A stretch of 64,000 bases of DNA from CBDHDJ01 sp965261645 (GTDB taxonomy: Bacteria > Pseudomonadota > Alphaproteobacteria > SHVV01): positions 930,001 through 994,000 of the forward strand of contig CBDHDJ010000002.1 in NCBI GenBank assembly GCA_965261645.1, written 5' to 3'. Positions 25,636-35,110 of the stretch are shown piece by piece. Below the pieces are notes generated by a model. The model saw only the letters and a program-made list of their open reading frames with translations. It did no database searches and was not told the DNA's origin. Numbering within the stretch: the first letter of the stretch is position 1; each line of letters begins with the position of its first letter. The position numbers were made by a program, and so were the translations under genes.

Positions 25636-26562
25636 ATGACCGTGACCGTCACCGTATTACGCGCAAGACTCATGACGACATCGATCGCGCTTTTTGACAA
25701 GGAACATCGCCACGTCCTCGGCGTGGTCATGGTGCTCACCTCGGGCATGGTGTTCTCGACGTCAGGTCTGATGCTGCGCCTCATGGAGCAGGCCGGCGGC
25801 TGGCAGGTCCTATTTTACCGCTCGAGCCTGTTCTGCCTGGCCATGTTCCTGGTCATCGCGTTCCGCTACCGCGAACGCATGGTCGGCGCTTTCGCCGAAA
25901 TAGGCTGGCGCGGCATATTGGCCGCCGTGTGCATGTCGGGCGGTGTGGTCTTGTTCATCTGGGCCAAGCTCTACACCACCATTGCCAACGCGTTGTTCAT
26001 CGCCGGCATGATCCCGTTTTGCGCGGCGCTCCTCGCCTATCTCATTCTCGGCGAGCGGGTTCATCGCCTGAGTTGGCTGACCATGGCCGCGGCGCTGGGC
26101 GGCATCGTCATCATGGTGGCCGGCGGCATTGTCGGTGGCCGGCTGACCGGCAATCTTCTGGCGATCATCGGCGCGGTCAGCTTCGCCGGCTTCATCGTCG
26201 CCATCCGGCGCCGCCCGATGGCCGACATGGCGCCAGTGGTGTGCCTGGGTGCGGCGTTTGCCGCGCTTTACTCCGCCATCGGCGCCGAGAGCTTCGCCAT
26301 GACCGCCCACGATCTGGGGATCTGCGTGTTCATGGGCGCTTCGCTGTTCGTCGGGTTTCTGTTGTTCACCAACGGCGCCCGTTACATCCGCGCCGGCGAA
26401 ACTTCGCTCTTGGCCGATATCGAGATCATCATCGGGCCGCTCTGGGTATGGATCTTCATCAACGAGATACCGAGCGTGCCCACCTTGGCGGGCGGCGTCA
26501 TCATCATTCTCGCCATCCTGGCCCAGGCCGCCATCAGTGCCCGCTATCCACCGCCGAGGTGA
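25636..26562 (+). CDS. EamA/DMT-family transporter
   Basis: Inner-membrane protein of about 300 residues with ten predicted helices in two repeated EamA halves (the first with FYRSSLFCLAMFLVI, the second with GETSLLADIEIIIGPLWVWIFINEIPS). The conserved glutamates near the ends of the fourth and ninth helices are present. It is probably a metabolite exporter, but the substrate cannot be read from sequence. A second ATG at 25672 is an alternative start. It is convergent with the radical SAM gene. Confidence 0.88.
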   Translation: MTVTVTVLRARLMTTSIALFDKEHRHVLGVVMVLTSGMVFSTSGLMLRLMEQAGGWQVLFYRSSLFCLAMFLVIAFRYRERMVGAFAEIGWRGILAAVCMSGGVVLFIWAKLYTTIANALFIAGMIPFCAALLAYLILGERVHRLSWLTMAAALGGIVIMVAGGIVGGRLTGNLLAIIGAVSFAGFIVAIRRRPMADMAPVVCLGAAFAALYSAIGAESFAMTAHDLGICVFMGASLFVGFLLFTNGARYIRAGETSLLADIEIIIGPLWVWIFINEIPSVPTLAGGVIIILAILAQAAISARYPPPR

Positions 26563-26586
26563 CCCTCCCCCGGCCGCAAGGCGCCC

Positions 26587-27780
26587 TCAGAACAGGCTCA
26601 TCTGATCGCTGTCCGGTGATGGGCGGCGGAACTGGCCCGTGTCGAGATGTACGCGGTGGCGGTTGAGCCCGAAGCGTAGGCAGCCAAGGCGGAACCGCCG
26701 CGCGATCATCTCGGCATAGGCACCCTCGCCGCGGCCCCGTTTGCCGAAGACGGGCTCGTAGTCCTTGCCGCCATGGGCGGCCCGCACATGGTTCATGATC
26801 CGCTTGGCCCGAAGGGGCTCGTTCATCGCCAGCCATTCGCGGAACAGGTCTTTGAGTTCGTGGGGGAGGCGGAGAAACACGTAAGACGCCGTAAGGGCAC
26901 CCGCTTTCGCCGCCGCGGCGAGGATCGATTCCAGCTCTGAATCGGTGAGCGCGGGGATGACCGGCGCCACCATGACACCGGTGGGAATGCCGGCATCGGC
27001 CAACCGACGGATCGTCTCGAGTCGCCTCTCTGGTGTCGCAGCACGCGGCTCCATCCTACGCGCGAGCTTGCGGTCGAGGGTGGTGAGAGAGATGCACACC
27101 TGGGCGAGGCCCTTCTCCGCCATGGCGCTGAGGAGATCGATGTCGCGGGTCACCATCGAGGACTTGGTCACGACGCCGACGGGATGGCGATGATCAGCCA
27201 AGACCTCCAGAATTCCCCGCGTGATCCGCCAGGTGCGCTCCACCGGCTGGTAAGGATCGGTGTTGGTGCCGAGCGCGAGGAGCTGGCAGCGGTAAGAAGG
27301 CCGCGCGAGGGCGCGGGCGAGAAGCCGGGGCGCATCGGGTTTGGCCAGCAGGCGGGATTCGAAGTCGAGACCATGCGAGAAGCCGAGATAGGCATGGCTC
27401 GGTCGGGCGTAGCAGTAGACGCAGCCATGTTCGCAACCGCGATAGGGGTTGATCGACTGGTCGAACGGTAGATCGGGAGACTCGTTCTTGGCGATGGCCG
27501 AGCGCGAGGCATCGCGGGTGACCGTCGTGCGGAGCGGCAGCGGCGCTTCATCGGCCCCGCCCCAGCCATCGTCGAACGCGAACGATTCATCACGCGTGAT
27601 CCGCTTGAGGCTGTCGAAGCGGTTGGTGGCGTTCGACAGCGCCCCGCGTCCGCGTCGTGCGCCCGGGTGAATGAAGGTGCTCGCCTGGGCCTTGATCTTG
27701 CGCGCCGGTTTCGATCCTCCCTGCCATACTGCCAGGATACGCCGGTCAGTGAACAAAGCAAGAACAATAATCGAGAGCAA
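26587..27780 (-). CDS. PA0069-family radical SAM protein
   Basis: The radical SAM cluster motif CEHGCVYCYARP (CX3CX2C) is followed by LALGTNTDPYQPVE and a TIM-barrel core (VCISLTTLD, TGVMVAPVIPALTD). This is the SplB-like rv2578c/PA0069 family, whose substrate is unknown. The N-terminal block RGRGALSNATNRF is a family hallmark, so the real start may be well inside the open frame (around 27.70 kb). The C-terminus ends in DQMSLF, as usual for the family. Confidence 0.88.
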   Translation of the reverse strand: MLSIIVLALFTDRRILAVWQGGSKPARKIKAQASTFIHPGARRGRGALSNATNRFDSLKRITRDESFAFDDGWGGADEAPLPLRTTVTRDASRSAIAKNESPDLPFDQSINPYRGCEHGCVYCYARPSHAYLGFSHGLDFESRLLAKPDAPRLLARALARPSYRCQLLALGTNTDPYQPVERTWRITRGILEVLADHRHPVGVVTKSSMVTRDIDLLSAMAEKGLAQVCISLTTLDRKLARRMEPRAATPERRLETIRRLADAGIPTGVMVAPVIPALTDSELESILAAAAKAGALTASYVFLRLPHELKDLFREWLAMNEPLRAKRIMNHVRAAHGGKDYEPVFGKRGRGEGAYAEMIARRFRLGCLRFGLNRHRVHLDTGQFRRPSPDSDQMSLF

Positions 27781-27841
27781 TCTGCCGGTGAGACCCTCGG
27801 GTCCGCTACAGCAAGCCGCCCAGCGGCGCTATGATGCGGGT

Positions 27842-28555
27842 ATGGACGAGCCCTCCAGCTCATTCCTCCGGGATGATGGCCTCAGCGTCGTCATCCCCAC
27901 GCTGCAGGCGGGTGAACAACTCGCGCCGACTTTGGATTGTCTGTACGCCGGATCGGATCCGCTGGTTCGCGAGATTGTCGTCGCCGATGGCGGCTCGACC
28001 GACGATACCACCGCCCTTGCCGAACGCCGTGGCGCGCGGGTCATCAGCGCTCCCAGAGGTCGCGGCTCGCAGCTCGCCGCAGGCGCCCGCGCGGCCGAGT
28101 GCGATTGGCTCTTGTTTCTCCACGCCGACACGCGGTTGGGCGCGGGGTGGCGGGAGGCGGTGGGGGCCTTCACCGCGGCGCCGGAGAACCGGGAGCGGGC
28201 GGGGGTGTTTCGCTTTGCCCTCGATGATGACGCCCCGGCGGCGCGGCGGCTCGAACGCATCGTCGCCTGGCGCTCGCGGTTGTTCGGCCTGCCCTACGGC
28301 GATCAAGGCGTGCTCATTCACCGCTCGTTCTACGAGGCCGTTGGCGGGTTCAGGCCCTTGCCGCTGATGGAGGATGTCGATCTGGTGCGCCGTATCGGCC
28401 GTCGGCGGCTGACGATTTTGCCCGTCGCGGCGGTGACTTCGGCCGAGCGATACCGGCGCTCGGGCTACGTCTTGCGCAGCCTGCGCAACCTGACCTGTCT
28501 CACGCTCTACATCCTCGGCGTGCCGCCCCGGCTGATCGCGTTCCTCTATGGCTAG
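27842..28555 (+). CDS. TIGR04283-type glycosyltransferase (arsenosugar-biosynthesis family)
   Basis: GT-A family 2 glycosyltransferase of 237 residues. LSVVIPTLQAGEQL opens the nucleotide-binding fold, followed by VVADGGSTDDT and the metal-binding FLHADTRLG. GLPYGDQGVLIHRSFYEAVGGF and MEDVDLVRRI are hallmarks of the TIGR04283 group. The ATG at 27842 is chosen because upstream frame content has no similarity. It overlaps the next gene by 8 bp. The arsenosugar link is by family name only; no arsM is in the window. Confidence 0.87.
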   Translation: MDEPSSSFLRDDGLSVVIPTLQAGEQLAPTLDCLYAGSDPLVREIVVADGGSTDDTTALAERRGARVISAPRGRGSQLAAGARAAECDWLLFLHADTRLGAGWREAVGAFTAAPENRERAGVFRFALDDDAPAARRLERIVAWRSRLFGLPYGDQGVLIHRSFYEAVGGFRPLPLMEDVDLVRRIGRRRLTILPVAAVTSAERYRRSGYVLRSLRNLTCLTLYILGVPPRLIAFLYG

Positions 28556-29201
28556 GGCGATGTCCAATCATCTCGTGGTGTTCGTGAGAGCGCCCCGGAT
28601 GGGTGCGGTCAAGACGCGCCTCGCCGCGGGCATCGGGGCCGTGCCCGCCTGGCGATTCTACGCCCGGACGACGGCCGATCTTCTCAGGGAGGTGGGCGAT
28701 GACCCGCGTTGGCGGCTGTGGTTGGCGGTCGCCCCCGATCGCTTCGCGCGTGAGGGGCGCTTTTGGCCTACGGTTCCCGATCGCCTGCCCCAAGGACCGG
28801 GTGATCTCGGGCGGCGCATGAATAATGTCGCGTGCTCCCTGCCGCCGGGCCCCGCGGTCATCATCGGCAGCGATATTCCCGATATCACGCGGGACCACAT
28901 TGCCGCGGCCTTCGACCGCCTCAAGCGCCACGATATCGTGTTCGGCCCGGCGCGGGACGGCGGCTACTGGCTGATCGGGCTCAGGCGCGGGCCCGCACCG
29001 CCGTCACGTTTCACCGCGCCCCTGCTCAACGGGATTCGTTGGTCCACGGAGCACGCTCTCAAGGACACGCTCAAGAGCTTCGGTGCGCGCCCGCGCGTTG
29101 CCTGGCTCGAGACGCTCGAGGATATCGATTCGCCGGAAGACTATGCGCGCTGGCGGGCGGCGAGGGCGCTCAGGCGCGCTTCTTCGTCTGTCCCTCGGTG
29201 A
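28548..29201 (+). CDS. TIGR04282-type glycosyltransferase (DUF2064)
   Basis: A nucleotidyltransferase-like GT-A protein of 217 residues. The N-terminal VFVRAPRMGAVKTRLAA, central IIGSDIPDI, FGPARDGGYWLIGL and WSTEHALKDT are diagnostic for DUF2064/TIGR04282. It is translationally coupled to the TIGR04283 gene by ATGGCTAG overlap, the usual pairing. Its end overlaps the convergent moaB end by 32 bp. Confidence 0.88.
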   Translation: MARAMSNHLVVFVRAPRMGAVKTRLAAGIGAVPAWRFYARTTADLLREVGDDPRWRLWLAVAPDRFAREGRFWPTVPDRLPQGPGDLGRRMNNVACSLPPGPAVIIGSDIPDITRDHIAAAFDRLKRHDIVFGPARDGGYWLIGLRRGPAPPSRFTAPLLNGIRWSTEHALKDTLKSFGARPRVAWLETLEDIDSPEDYARWRAARALRRASSSVPR

Positions 29202-29718
29202 GGCGCGGCATCAACTCGACGAAATTGCACGGCCGGGTTCGGTAGTCGAGCTGCCAGCGCAGGATCTCGTCCCAGGCATCGCGGCACGCGCCGGGCGAGC
29301 CCGGCACCGCGAACAGGTAGGTTCCGCCCGCGACGCCGGCGGTCGCCCGCGACTGGATGGTCGAGCTGCCGATCTTGTCGTAGCTGATCATGCGGAAGAT
29401 CTCGCCAAAACCGGCGATCTCCTTTTCATAGACGGCATGAAACGCTTCGGGCGTGATGTCGCGCCCGGTGACGCCCGTGCCCCCCGTCGCGACGACCACG
29501 TCGATCTCCTGATCAGCGATCCAGGTTCGCAGCTGGGCGATGATGTGCGCCTCCTCGTCGGGCACAATGGCCCGCGCCGCGAGCACGTGTCCTGCCTCGG
29601 TCAAACGATCGACCAGAACCTGCCCCGATTTGTCGTCGGCCTGCGTCCTTGTGTCCGAGACGGTCAGGACCGCGATGCGAACCGGAATAAAGGGCCGTGT
29701 TTCGTCAATCTTCGCCAT
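29170..29718 (-). CDS. moaB: molybdenum cofactor biosynthesis protein B
   Basis: MPT adenylyltransferase-like protein of 182 residues (MogA/MoaB fold). Motifs are VLTVSDTRT, VVATGGTGVTGRDITPEA, FGEIFRMISY and the phosphate loop FAVPGSPGACRDAWDEIL. The ATG at 29718 overlaps the end of the lytic transglycosylase gene by 14 bp, so the two are probably co-transcribed. The C-terminus NFVELMPRL is typical. Confidence 0.93.
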   Translation of the reverse strand: MAKIDETRPFIPVRIAVLTVSDTRTQADDKSGQVLVDRLTEAGHVLAARAIVPDEEAHIIAQLRTWIADQEIDVVVATGGTGVTGRDITPEAFHAVYEKEIAGFGEIFRMISYDKIGSSTIQSRATAGVAGGTYLFAVPGSPGACRDAWDEILRWQLDYRTRPCNFVELMPRLTEGQTKKRA

Positions 29719-31630
29719 GGGACGATCCCGAGGCCGCGCTGGGCCGAGCCGTGCCGGTCGATCTTGCCGGTGTCTCCGTGATCGCCAGCGTGATCGCCGG
29801 CTTGTCGAGAGAAACATAGCGCGGCCAAGCGCCCGCGGCCACCGCATCGAGCGAGGGCGTCTCCTGGCCGAGCCTCATGCGGTAGATCCACAGATTGGCG
29901 AGCACGCGTTCGATGAACAGCCGGGTCTCGAGCGCGGGCACGCTTTCGATGAACAAAAGCGGGTCATCCTGGTGGTTGGTGCGGCGGAGCCACTTTTTCA
30001 GATTGCCCGGCCCGCCGTTATAGGCCGCGGCAAGCTTGAACAGCTCGCCCTCGACCCGGTCGTTGTCCAACAGATGGGCGAGGTATTTCTGCCCGAGGTC
30101 GATATTGAGCTCGGGCGAGTAGAGCTTCTGCTTATTGCGGCCGCGCAGGCTGCGGTCCTTGGCGATGAAGCTCCCGGTGCGCGGCAGGAGTTGCATCAGG
30201 CCGCGGGCCCCACTGCGGCTCCTGGCGCGGCTGTTGAAGTCCGATTCCTGGCGCATGAAGGCGTAGATCAGGGCGCGGTCGACGTCGTAGCCGCCGGCGG
30301 GCTCCCAGGGCGGCACCGGGTAGAGCGCTGCGTCGTAGACCCGGTTCTTTCTCTCGGCGGTCTCGCGGCCGATCCTGAGGGACGCCGCGGGAAGATCGAG
30401 GCGGCTGGCGAGCCCCAGCAGGGCCTCATCGAGCGCCGGGTCGAGCTGCCGGTAAACCGCGCGAATCTCCTGCTCCGCCCAATAGATCTGGCCGCTCTCG
30501 CCCAACGCGATGGCGCGCTCGACCTCGGGGAAGGCCAGCAGCTGCGCCATGTCGGGGGGTGCGAGTGCGGGCGCGTGCCAGCGTAGGGTGGGCGTTTCGC
30601 CAAGCAGCCGCGTCGCAATCAGGCCGTAGAACGTGCGCGAATGGCGGGCGGCGATGACAAGAAAGCCGTTCACCCGGTCGGGCCGGCCGGTCACCAGATT
30701 GGCGCGGGCCGCCCAGAACGCGCCGGCGGCCATATTCCAGCTCGAGGTTCCCTCGGCGCGCGCCAAGGCCTCGAAGTGGGGCCGCGCCGCGACCTTCTCG
30801 TCGAGCCGCCAGGCGGCCATGCCAGCCGTCCAATCGGCCAGCGGCACGTGCTCCCGCGAGCGCGTGGCGCTTGCGGCGGCCAGGGCGAACGCTTTCTCGT
30901 CCTCACCTTTGAAGAAGTATCCGGTGGCGATCCGTGCGCGGACCTCGTCAAGCTCGACATCGTCGAAGAGCCGCTCCACCTCCTTCTCGTGGAGGTGGCG
31001 TTCCGCCGCTTTGGCGTCACCGCGACGGGCGTGCTTGATCATGTGGGCGCGGAGCGCGCGCACCCGCGCGGCGGTCTTGGCGCTTCGTTTCTTGGGCGAT
31101 TTGTAGCCGGGCTTGGGCGGCGGCTCGGCCCGCGCGCTGGCGCCGTTGCGCGCCGCGCCCGGCCAGCGCGGTGGTTTGGCGGATGAGGGCTTGCGGCGCA
31201 TGGCCAGGCGGAAGATGCGATAGGCGCCCGGCTGTTCGGCGTAATGCCCGAGCCAAAGCGCAAGCTCGCTGTAGCGCGAGCGGTATTGCGTTGGGTGCAT
31301 GTAGCGCTGGAACTGGACCCGGCCCATGAGGAGCGGATCGTCGAGCTTTTTGATCTCGCGGTCGGCCTCCGCCCAGCGGCCCTCCTCCTGCAGAGCGAAG
31401 ATCGTCCGGTAGCGCGTGATGTCCGCGCTGGAAAGGACTGGAGGAATATCGGTCGAGCCCTGCGCGCTGGCAGAACCCACGGACTCATGCTCGAGTTTGA
31501 GGGCGGCGGCGCTGGCCTCGGGGGCCGCAAGCCCGAGGCACAGGGCAAGGGCCAGCACGATTCCCGGCAGCGCGGCCGGTCGGAACCTCCGCCTTTGATG
31601 TCTGGCGTCGCCACAAATGGTTGCAAACAT
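29705..31630 (-). CDS. slt: soluble lytic murein transglycosylase
   Basis: Exported peptidoglycan lyase forming 1,6-anhydromuropeptides (641 residues from the ATG at 31630). A signal peptide (LPGIVLALALCLGLAAPEASA) is followed by a long helical, TPR-like superhelix. The C-terminal SLT domain has the catalytic glutamate in YAFMRQESDFN, then ARGLMQLLP and AAYNGGPGNLKKW. A lysine-rich segment (KSPKKRSAKTAAR) interrupts the superhelix. An upstream ATG at 31678 is possible but weakens the signal peptide. Confidence 0.92.
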   Translation of the reverse strand: MFATICGDARHQRRRFRPAALPGIVLALALCLGLAAPEASAAALKLEHESVGSASAQGSTDIPPVLSSADITRYRTIFALQEEGRWAEADREIKKLDDPLLMGRVQFQRYMHPTQYRSRYSELALWLGHYAEQPGAYRIFRLAMRRKPSSAKPPRWPGAARNGASARAEPPPKPGYKSPKKRSAKTAARVRALRAHMIKHARRGDAKAAERHLHEKEVERLFDDVELDEVRARIATGYFFKGEDEKAFALAAASATRSREHVPLADWTAGMAAWRLDEKVAARPHFEALARAEGTSSWNMAAGAFWAARANLVTGRPDRVNGFLVIAARHSRTFYGLIATRLLGETPTLRWHAPALAPPDMAQLLAFPEVERAIALGESGQIYWAEQEIRAVYRQLDPALDEALLGLASRLDLPAASLRIGRETAERKNRVYDAALYPVPPWEPAGGYDVDRALIYAFMRQESDFNSRARSRSGARGLMQLLPRTGSFIAKDRSLRGRNKQKLYSPELNIDLGQKYLAHLLDNDRVEGELFKLAAAYNGGPGNLKKWLRRTNHQDDPLLFIESVPALETRLFIERVLANLWIYRMRLGQETPSLDAVAAGAWPRYVSLDKPAITLAITETPARSTGTARPSAASGSSHGED

Positions 31631-31747
31631 CGGACAGCTTTCTGCTCGTCCTTCCCCCGGCGTTACTAACCAATTCACCGCATCGGGGCAAGAGATGGGA
31701 TCAGCAGGGCAAACCCGGCCGCATCGCGGGGAGCCCCTGAGGCCGCC

Positions 31748-32581
31748 TCACCCCAACGCTTCGAGCCGCTTCTTGATGGCGATCAGGTCGTGCCACGCCT
31801 CGCGCTTGAGCGCCGGCTGGCGCAGGAGATAAGCGGGGTGATAGATGGCTATGGCGGGGATCTCGGGCGTTGAAGGATCGTTGGGCGAGAGATAGCCGAG
31901 CCATTGGCCGTGGATCTTGGTGATGCCTTCGCTGCGCCTGAGCAGCGCGCTCGCGGCGGTGCCGCCGACGAGGACGATGATTTGCGGCGCGACGAGTTCT
32001 ATGTGCCGCTCGATGAACGGAAGACACGCTTCCGATTCCGCGGTCGTCGGCTTGCGATTACCGGGCGGCCGCCAATAGAGAATGTTGGTGATGTACGACG
32101 ATGTGCGGTCGCGCCCGATCGCCGCCAGCATGCGGTCGAGCAGCTGGCCACTTACGCCGACAAAGGGCAGGCCTTCGCGATCCTCGTCGGCGCCCGGCGC
32201 TTCACCGATCAGCATGAAGCCGGAGGCCGGATTGCCCTCGCCGAAGACGAGATTGGTCGCGGTATCTTTCAGCGCGCAACCGTCGAAGCGCTGCAGCGCC
32301 TGAGACAACTCGTCCAGGGTCTGGCAGGCATGGGCCATCTCGCGCGCGCTCGCGCCGACGCCGCCCGGTGTTTGAAGCGGCAGGTTCGCCATGGTGATCT
32401 GGCGGGGTGGAGTGGTCTGAGCAGACGCCTGAGGCGGGGAGTCCGTCACGCGCGGTGCTGCGCGGCGGTCTTCGCGCGGCGCGGTCTCATAACGATTGTG
32501 GGGGGCATCGTCGATGGCCTCGTCCGCGCCGGCGGCGATGGACCAGCGCAGAAGCTCGTGCGGGTCGTTTGCCCCGGACAT
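31748..32581 (-). CDS. uracil-DNA glycosylase, family 4/5 type
   Basis: Base-excision repair enzyme of 277 residues. The catalytic core starts after about 85 variable residues: LVFGEGNPASGFMLIGEAPGADEDREGLPFVG carries the GEAPG motif, and IAIYHPAYLLRQP is the second active-site motif. Middle parts include NILYWRPPGNRKPT and IIVLVGGTAASALL. It acts on uracil from cytosine deamination. With mutY broken, it is the only intact base-excision glycosylase visible in the window. Confidence 0.92.
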   Translation of the reverse strand: MSGANDPHELLRWSIAAGADEAIDDAPHNRYETAPREDRRAAPRVTDSPPQASAQTTPPRQITMANLPLQTPGGVGASAREMAHACQTLDELSQALQRFDGCALKDTATNLVFGEGNPASGFMLIGEAPGADEDREGLPFVGVSGQLLDRMLAAIGRDRTSSYITNILYWRPPGNRKPTTAESEACLPFIERHIELVAPQIIVLVGGTAASALLRRSEGITKIHGQWLGYLSPNDPSTPEIPAIAIYHPAYLLRQPALKREAWHDLIAIKKRLEALG

Positions 32582-32643
32582 GGCGCGAGGCTAGCACAGG
32601 GCGCCATACGGCGGCTAGGCGCACCCCGATTCTCGAAAAGAGA

Positions 32644-33039
32644 TTAGGGATCGAGAGAAATTTGCAGGATCGCCTCGATTCTGGCCAGGACCTCGAGGGT
32701 CGTATCCTGCGGCGCGCTGCTGTGAAATTCCGCGTTGCGTGAGAGCCAATCCACGCTGCGCAACTGATCCGCCAATATGACGCCTGTCACCTTGGCGCCG
32801 CGCGGAACGGGAACCTCGAAGGGGCCGCCTTTTGCCCCGCTGGTCACGGGGCAGGCGAACATCAGTCCGGTGGCGATGTTGAATTGGCTCGCGGACAATA
32901 CCAGGGCCGGCCGGCGACCGGCCTGCTCGGTGCCCGATTGCGGCGTGAAGTCCAGATTGACGAAATGACCGCGATCAGGTTGATAGGCGGCCCGAGCCCG
33001 CCTACCACGCCTCTTCGCCCTCGGTCCTGCCCCACTCAA
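32644..33039 (-). CDS. mazF: MazF/PemK-type endoribonuclease toxin
   Basis: Toxin of the MazEF type. The fold motifs are YQPDRGHFVNLDFTPQSGTEQAGRRPALVLS, then FACPVTSGAKGGPFEVPV, VILADQLRSVDW and a C-terminal LEVLARIEAIL. No ATG or GTG lies in frame near the usual start. A TTG at 33039 has GGAGG ten bases upstream and would give 131 residues, overlapping mazE by 38 bp. The usual GTG overlapping the mazE stop (33008) is present but out of frame by one base, so the N-terminus may be frameshifted. Confidence 0.75.
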   Translation of the reverse strand: MSGAGPRAKRRGRRARAAYQPDRGHFVNLDFTPQSGTEQAGRRPALVLSASQFNIATGLMFACPVTSGAKGGPFEVPVPRGAKVTGVILADQLRSVDWLSRNAEFHSSAPQDTTLEVLARIEAILQISLDP

Positions 33040-33247
33040 TTTCCTTTTGCCTCCGCGAAGATTTCCGTTGTCCCAGCAGGTCGGACAATGTGTACCTCGG
33101 CCGGGCGGGCCGAACCGTGAGAATGCCGTCTTCGACGCGGAGATCGACTGGCGTCCCTTCATCGAGCCGCGCGTCGAGCGCAACGCTTTTGGGCAACCGA
33201 AGAGCGAGGCTGTGGCCCCATTTCGCAATGGAGGTCTGCTTCACCAT
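33002..33247 (-). CDS. mazE: MazE-type antitoxin (AbrB/SpoVT fold)
   Basis: Protein of 81 residues. The N-terminal swapped-hairpin DNA-binding motif is clear (TSIAKWGHSLALRLPKSVALDARLDEGTPVDLRVEDGILTV). The acidic C-terminus (EIEWGRTEGEEAW) is the part that blocks the MazF active site. The ATG at 33247 follows GATGAGGG. It is upstream of and overlaps mazF, the usual order. Autorepression of the operon is expected from the family. Confidence 0.85.
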   Translation of the reverse strand: MVKQTSIAKWGHSLALRLPKSVALDARLDEGTPVDLRVEDGILTVRPARPRYTLSDLLGQRKSSRRQKEIEWGRTEGEEAW

Positions 33248-33451
33248 ACCCTCATCCCCATCACCGATGTATCTACAATATAGATACATGCACGGGATCA
33301 ATTGTCAATTACTCGGGATTCCAGAATCTTCGATTGCGCGAGGTTCTTTATCGTGGACATTCGCTGGGCTGCTTTCTCACTATGCCTTGATTTGACCCTG
33401 CCTGAGGACGCGGGGCATAACCGGTAGGCAACTGCGGCTCAAGGAGACGCG

Positions 33452-35110
33452 ATGAGCGAGGAACCCCGCACCCGGGAAGCGATGGAGTACGACGTCGTGA
33501 TCGTCGGCGCCGGGCCCGCGGGCCTGGCGGCGGCGATCCGCTTTCGCCAATTGTGCCTCGAGCAGGACAAGGATTTCAGTATCTGTGTGATCGAGAAGGG
33601 TTCCGAAGTCGGCGCCCACATCCTCTCGGGCGCGGTGCTCGATCCCAGGGCGCTCAACGAGCTCATCCCCGAATGGCGCGACAAAGAGGCGCCGGTCACC
33701 GTCCCGGTTGCCGAGGACCGGTTTCTCTTCCTCGGCGCGAGGGGGAGTTTCTGCTGGCCCGAGTGGCTGATGCCGGCAGCGCTCGACAATCACGGAAATT
33801 ACATTATCAGTCTCGGGAATCTGTGCCGTTGGCTCGCAGGCCAGGCGGAGGAGCTCGGTGTCGAGGTCTACCCAGGCTTTGCCGCCGCCGAGGTGCTCTA
33901 TGACGAGGGCGGCGCGGTCGCGGGCGTTGCCACCGGCGATATGGGCATCGCCAAGGACGGCGCCCGCAAACCGGCCTACCAGCCTGGCATCGAGCTCCGC
34001 GCCCGCTACACCTTTTTTGCCGAGGGCTGCCACGGCTCGCTCACCAAGACGCTGTTCGAGCGCTTCGGCCTGCGCGACGGTGTCGATCCCCAGACCTACG
34101 GTATCGGGCTCAAGGAGCTGTGGGAGGTTGAACCCGCCCGGCACCGCGAGGGCCTGGTCATCCACACGGCGGGGTGGCCGCTCGATCACAGCACCTACGG
34201 CGGCTCGTTCCTCTATCACCTCGATGCCAACCAGGTCGCCGTCGGTTTCGTGATCGGTCTCGACTACCAAAACCCGCACCTCGATCCCTATGAGGAGTTT
34301 CAGCGGTTCAAGACCCACCCGGAGATCCGCCCGATCCTCGAGGGCGGCACGCGCATCGCCTATGGCGCGCGCGCCATCAACGAGGGCGGCTATCAGTCGA
34401 TCCCCAAGCTGGTGTTTCCGGGCGGCGCGCTGATCGGCTGTGCGGCGGGCTTTCTCAACGTCCCACGCATCAAGGGCAGCCACACGGCGATGAAGACGGG
34501 CATGATGGCGGCCGAGACCGCGTTCGAGGCTCTAGCGGCGGGGAGCGCGGCGCCCGAACTTGCGGGCTACCCGGCGCGCTTCAGGTCGTCCTGGGTCCAT
34601 GACGAGCTTTATAGGGTGCGCAACTTTCGCCCCGCATTCCGCTGGGGCCTCGCGGCCGGTACGCTCTATGCCGGCATCGAGCTCAAGCTCCTGCGCGGCC
34701 TGAGCCCATGGACGTTGCGAAACCACGCCGATCACGCCGCCCTCAAAGAGGCCGGCGTGTGTGCCAAGATCGACTATCCCAAACCCGACGGTGCCATCAG
34801 CTTCGACCGGCTGTCGTCGGTCTTCATCTCCAACACCAATCATGAAGAGGATCAGCCCGCTCATCTCACCCTCGGGGACGCATCGGTCCCCATCGCGACC
34901 AATCTCGTGCTCTATGACGCGCCCGAGCAGCGCTACTGTCCGGCCGGGGTCTACGAGATCGTGACGGATAATTCAGGCGAAAATCCGCGCCTGCAGATCA
35001 ATGCGCAAAACTGCGTCCATTGCAAAACTTGCGACATCAAGGATCCGACCCAGAACATCAACTGGGTGGTGCCCGAGGGAGGCGGCGGGCCCAACTACCC
35101 CAATATGTGA
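33452..35110 (+). CDS. electron transfer flavoprotein-ubiquinone oxidoreductase
   Basis: Membrane-associated FAD/[4Fe-4S] enzyme of 552 residues that passes electrons from ETF (fatty acid, amino acid and choline oxidation) to ubiquinone. The FAD-binding VVIVGAGPAGLAAA is at residues 14-27. GGSFLYHLDANQVAVGFVIGLDYQNPHLDPYEEFQRFK is typical. The C-terminal cluster site is INAQNCVHCKTCDIKDPTQNINWV. A GGAGACG site precedes the ATG. It is intact and full length. The 250 bp after it hold no recognisable gene. Confidence 0.95.
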   Translation: MSEEPRTREAMEYDVVIVGAGPAGLAAAIRFRQLCLEQDKDFSICVIEKGSEVGAHILSGAVLDPRALNELIPEWRDKEAPVTVPVAEDRFLFLGARGSFCWPEWLMPAALDNHGNYIISLGNLCRWLAGQAEELGVEVYPGFAAAEVLYDEGGAVAGVATGDMGIAKDGARKPAYQPGIELRARYTFFAEGCHGSLTKTLFERFGLRDGVDPQTYGIGLKELWEVEPARHREGLVIHTAGWPLDHSTYGGSFLYHLDANQVAVGFVIGLDYQNPHLDPYEEFQRFKTHPEIRPILEGGTRIAYGARAINEGGYQSIPKLVFPGGALIGCAAGFLNVPRIKGSHTAMKTGMMAAETAFEALAAGSAAPELAGYPARFRSSWVHDELYRVRNFRPAFRWGLAAGTLYAGIELKLLRGLSPWTLRNHADHAALKEAGVCAKIDYPKPDGAISFDRLSSVFISNTNHEEDQPAHLTLGDASVPIATNLVLYDAPEQRYCPAGVYEIVTDNSGENPRLQINAQNCVHCKTCDIKDPTQNINWVVPEGGGGPNYPNM

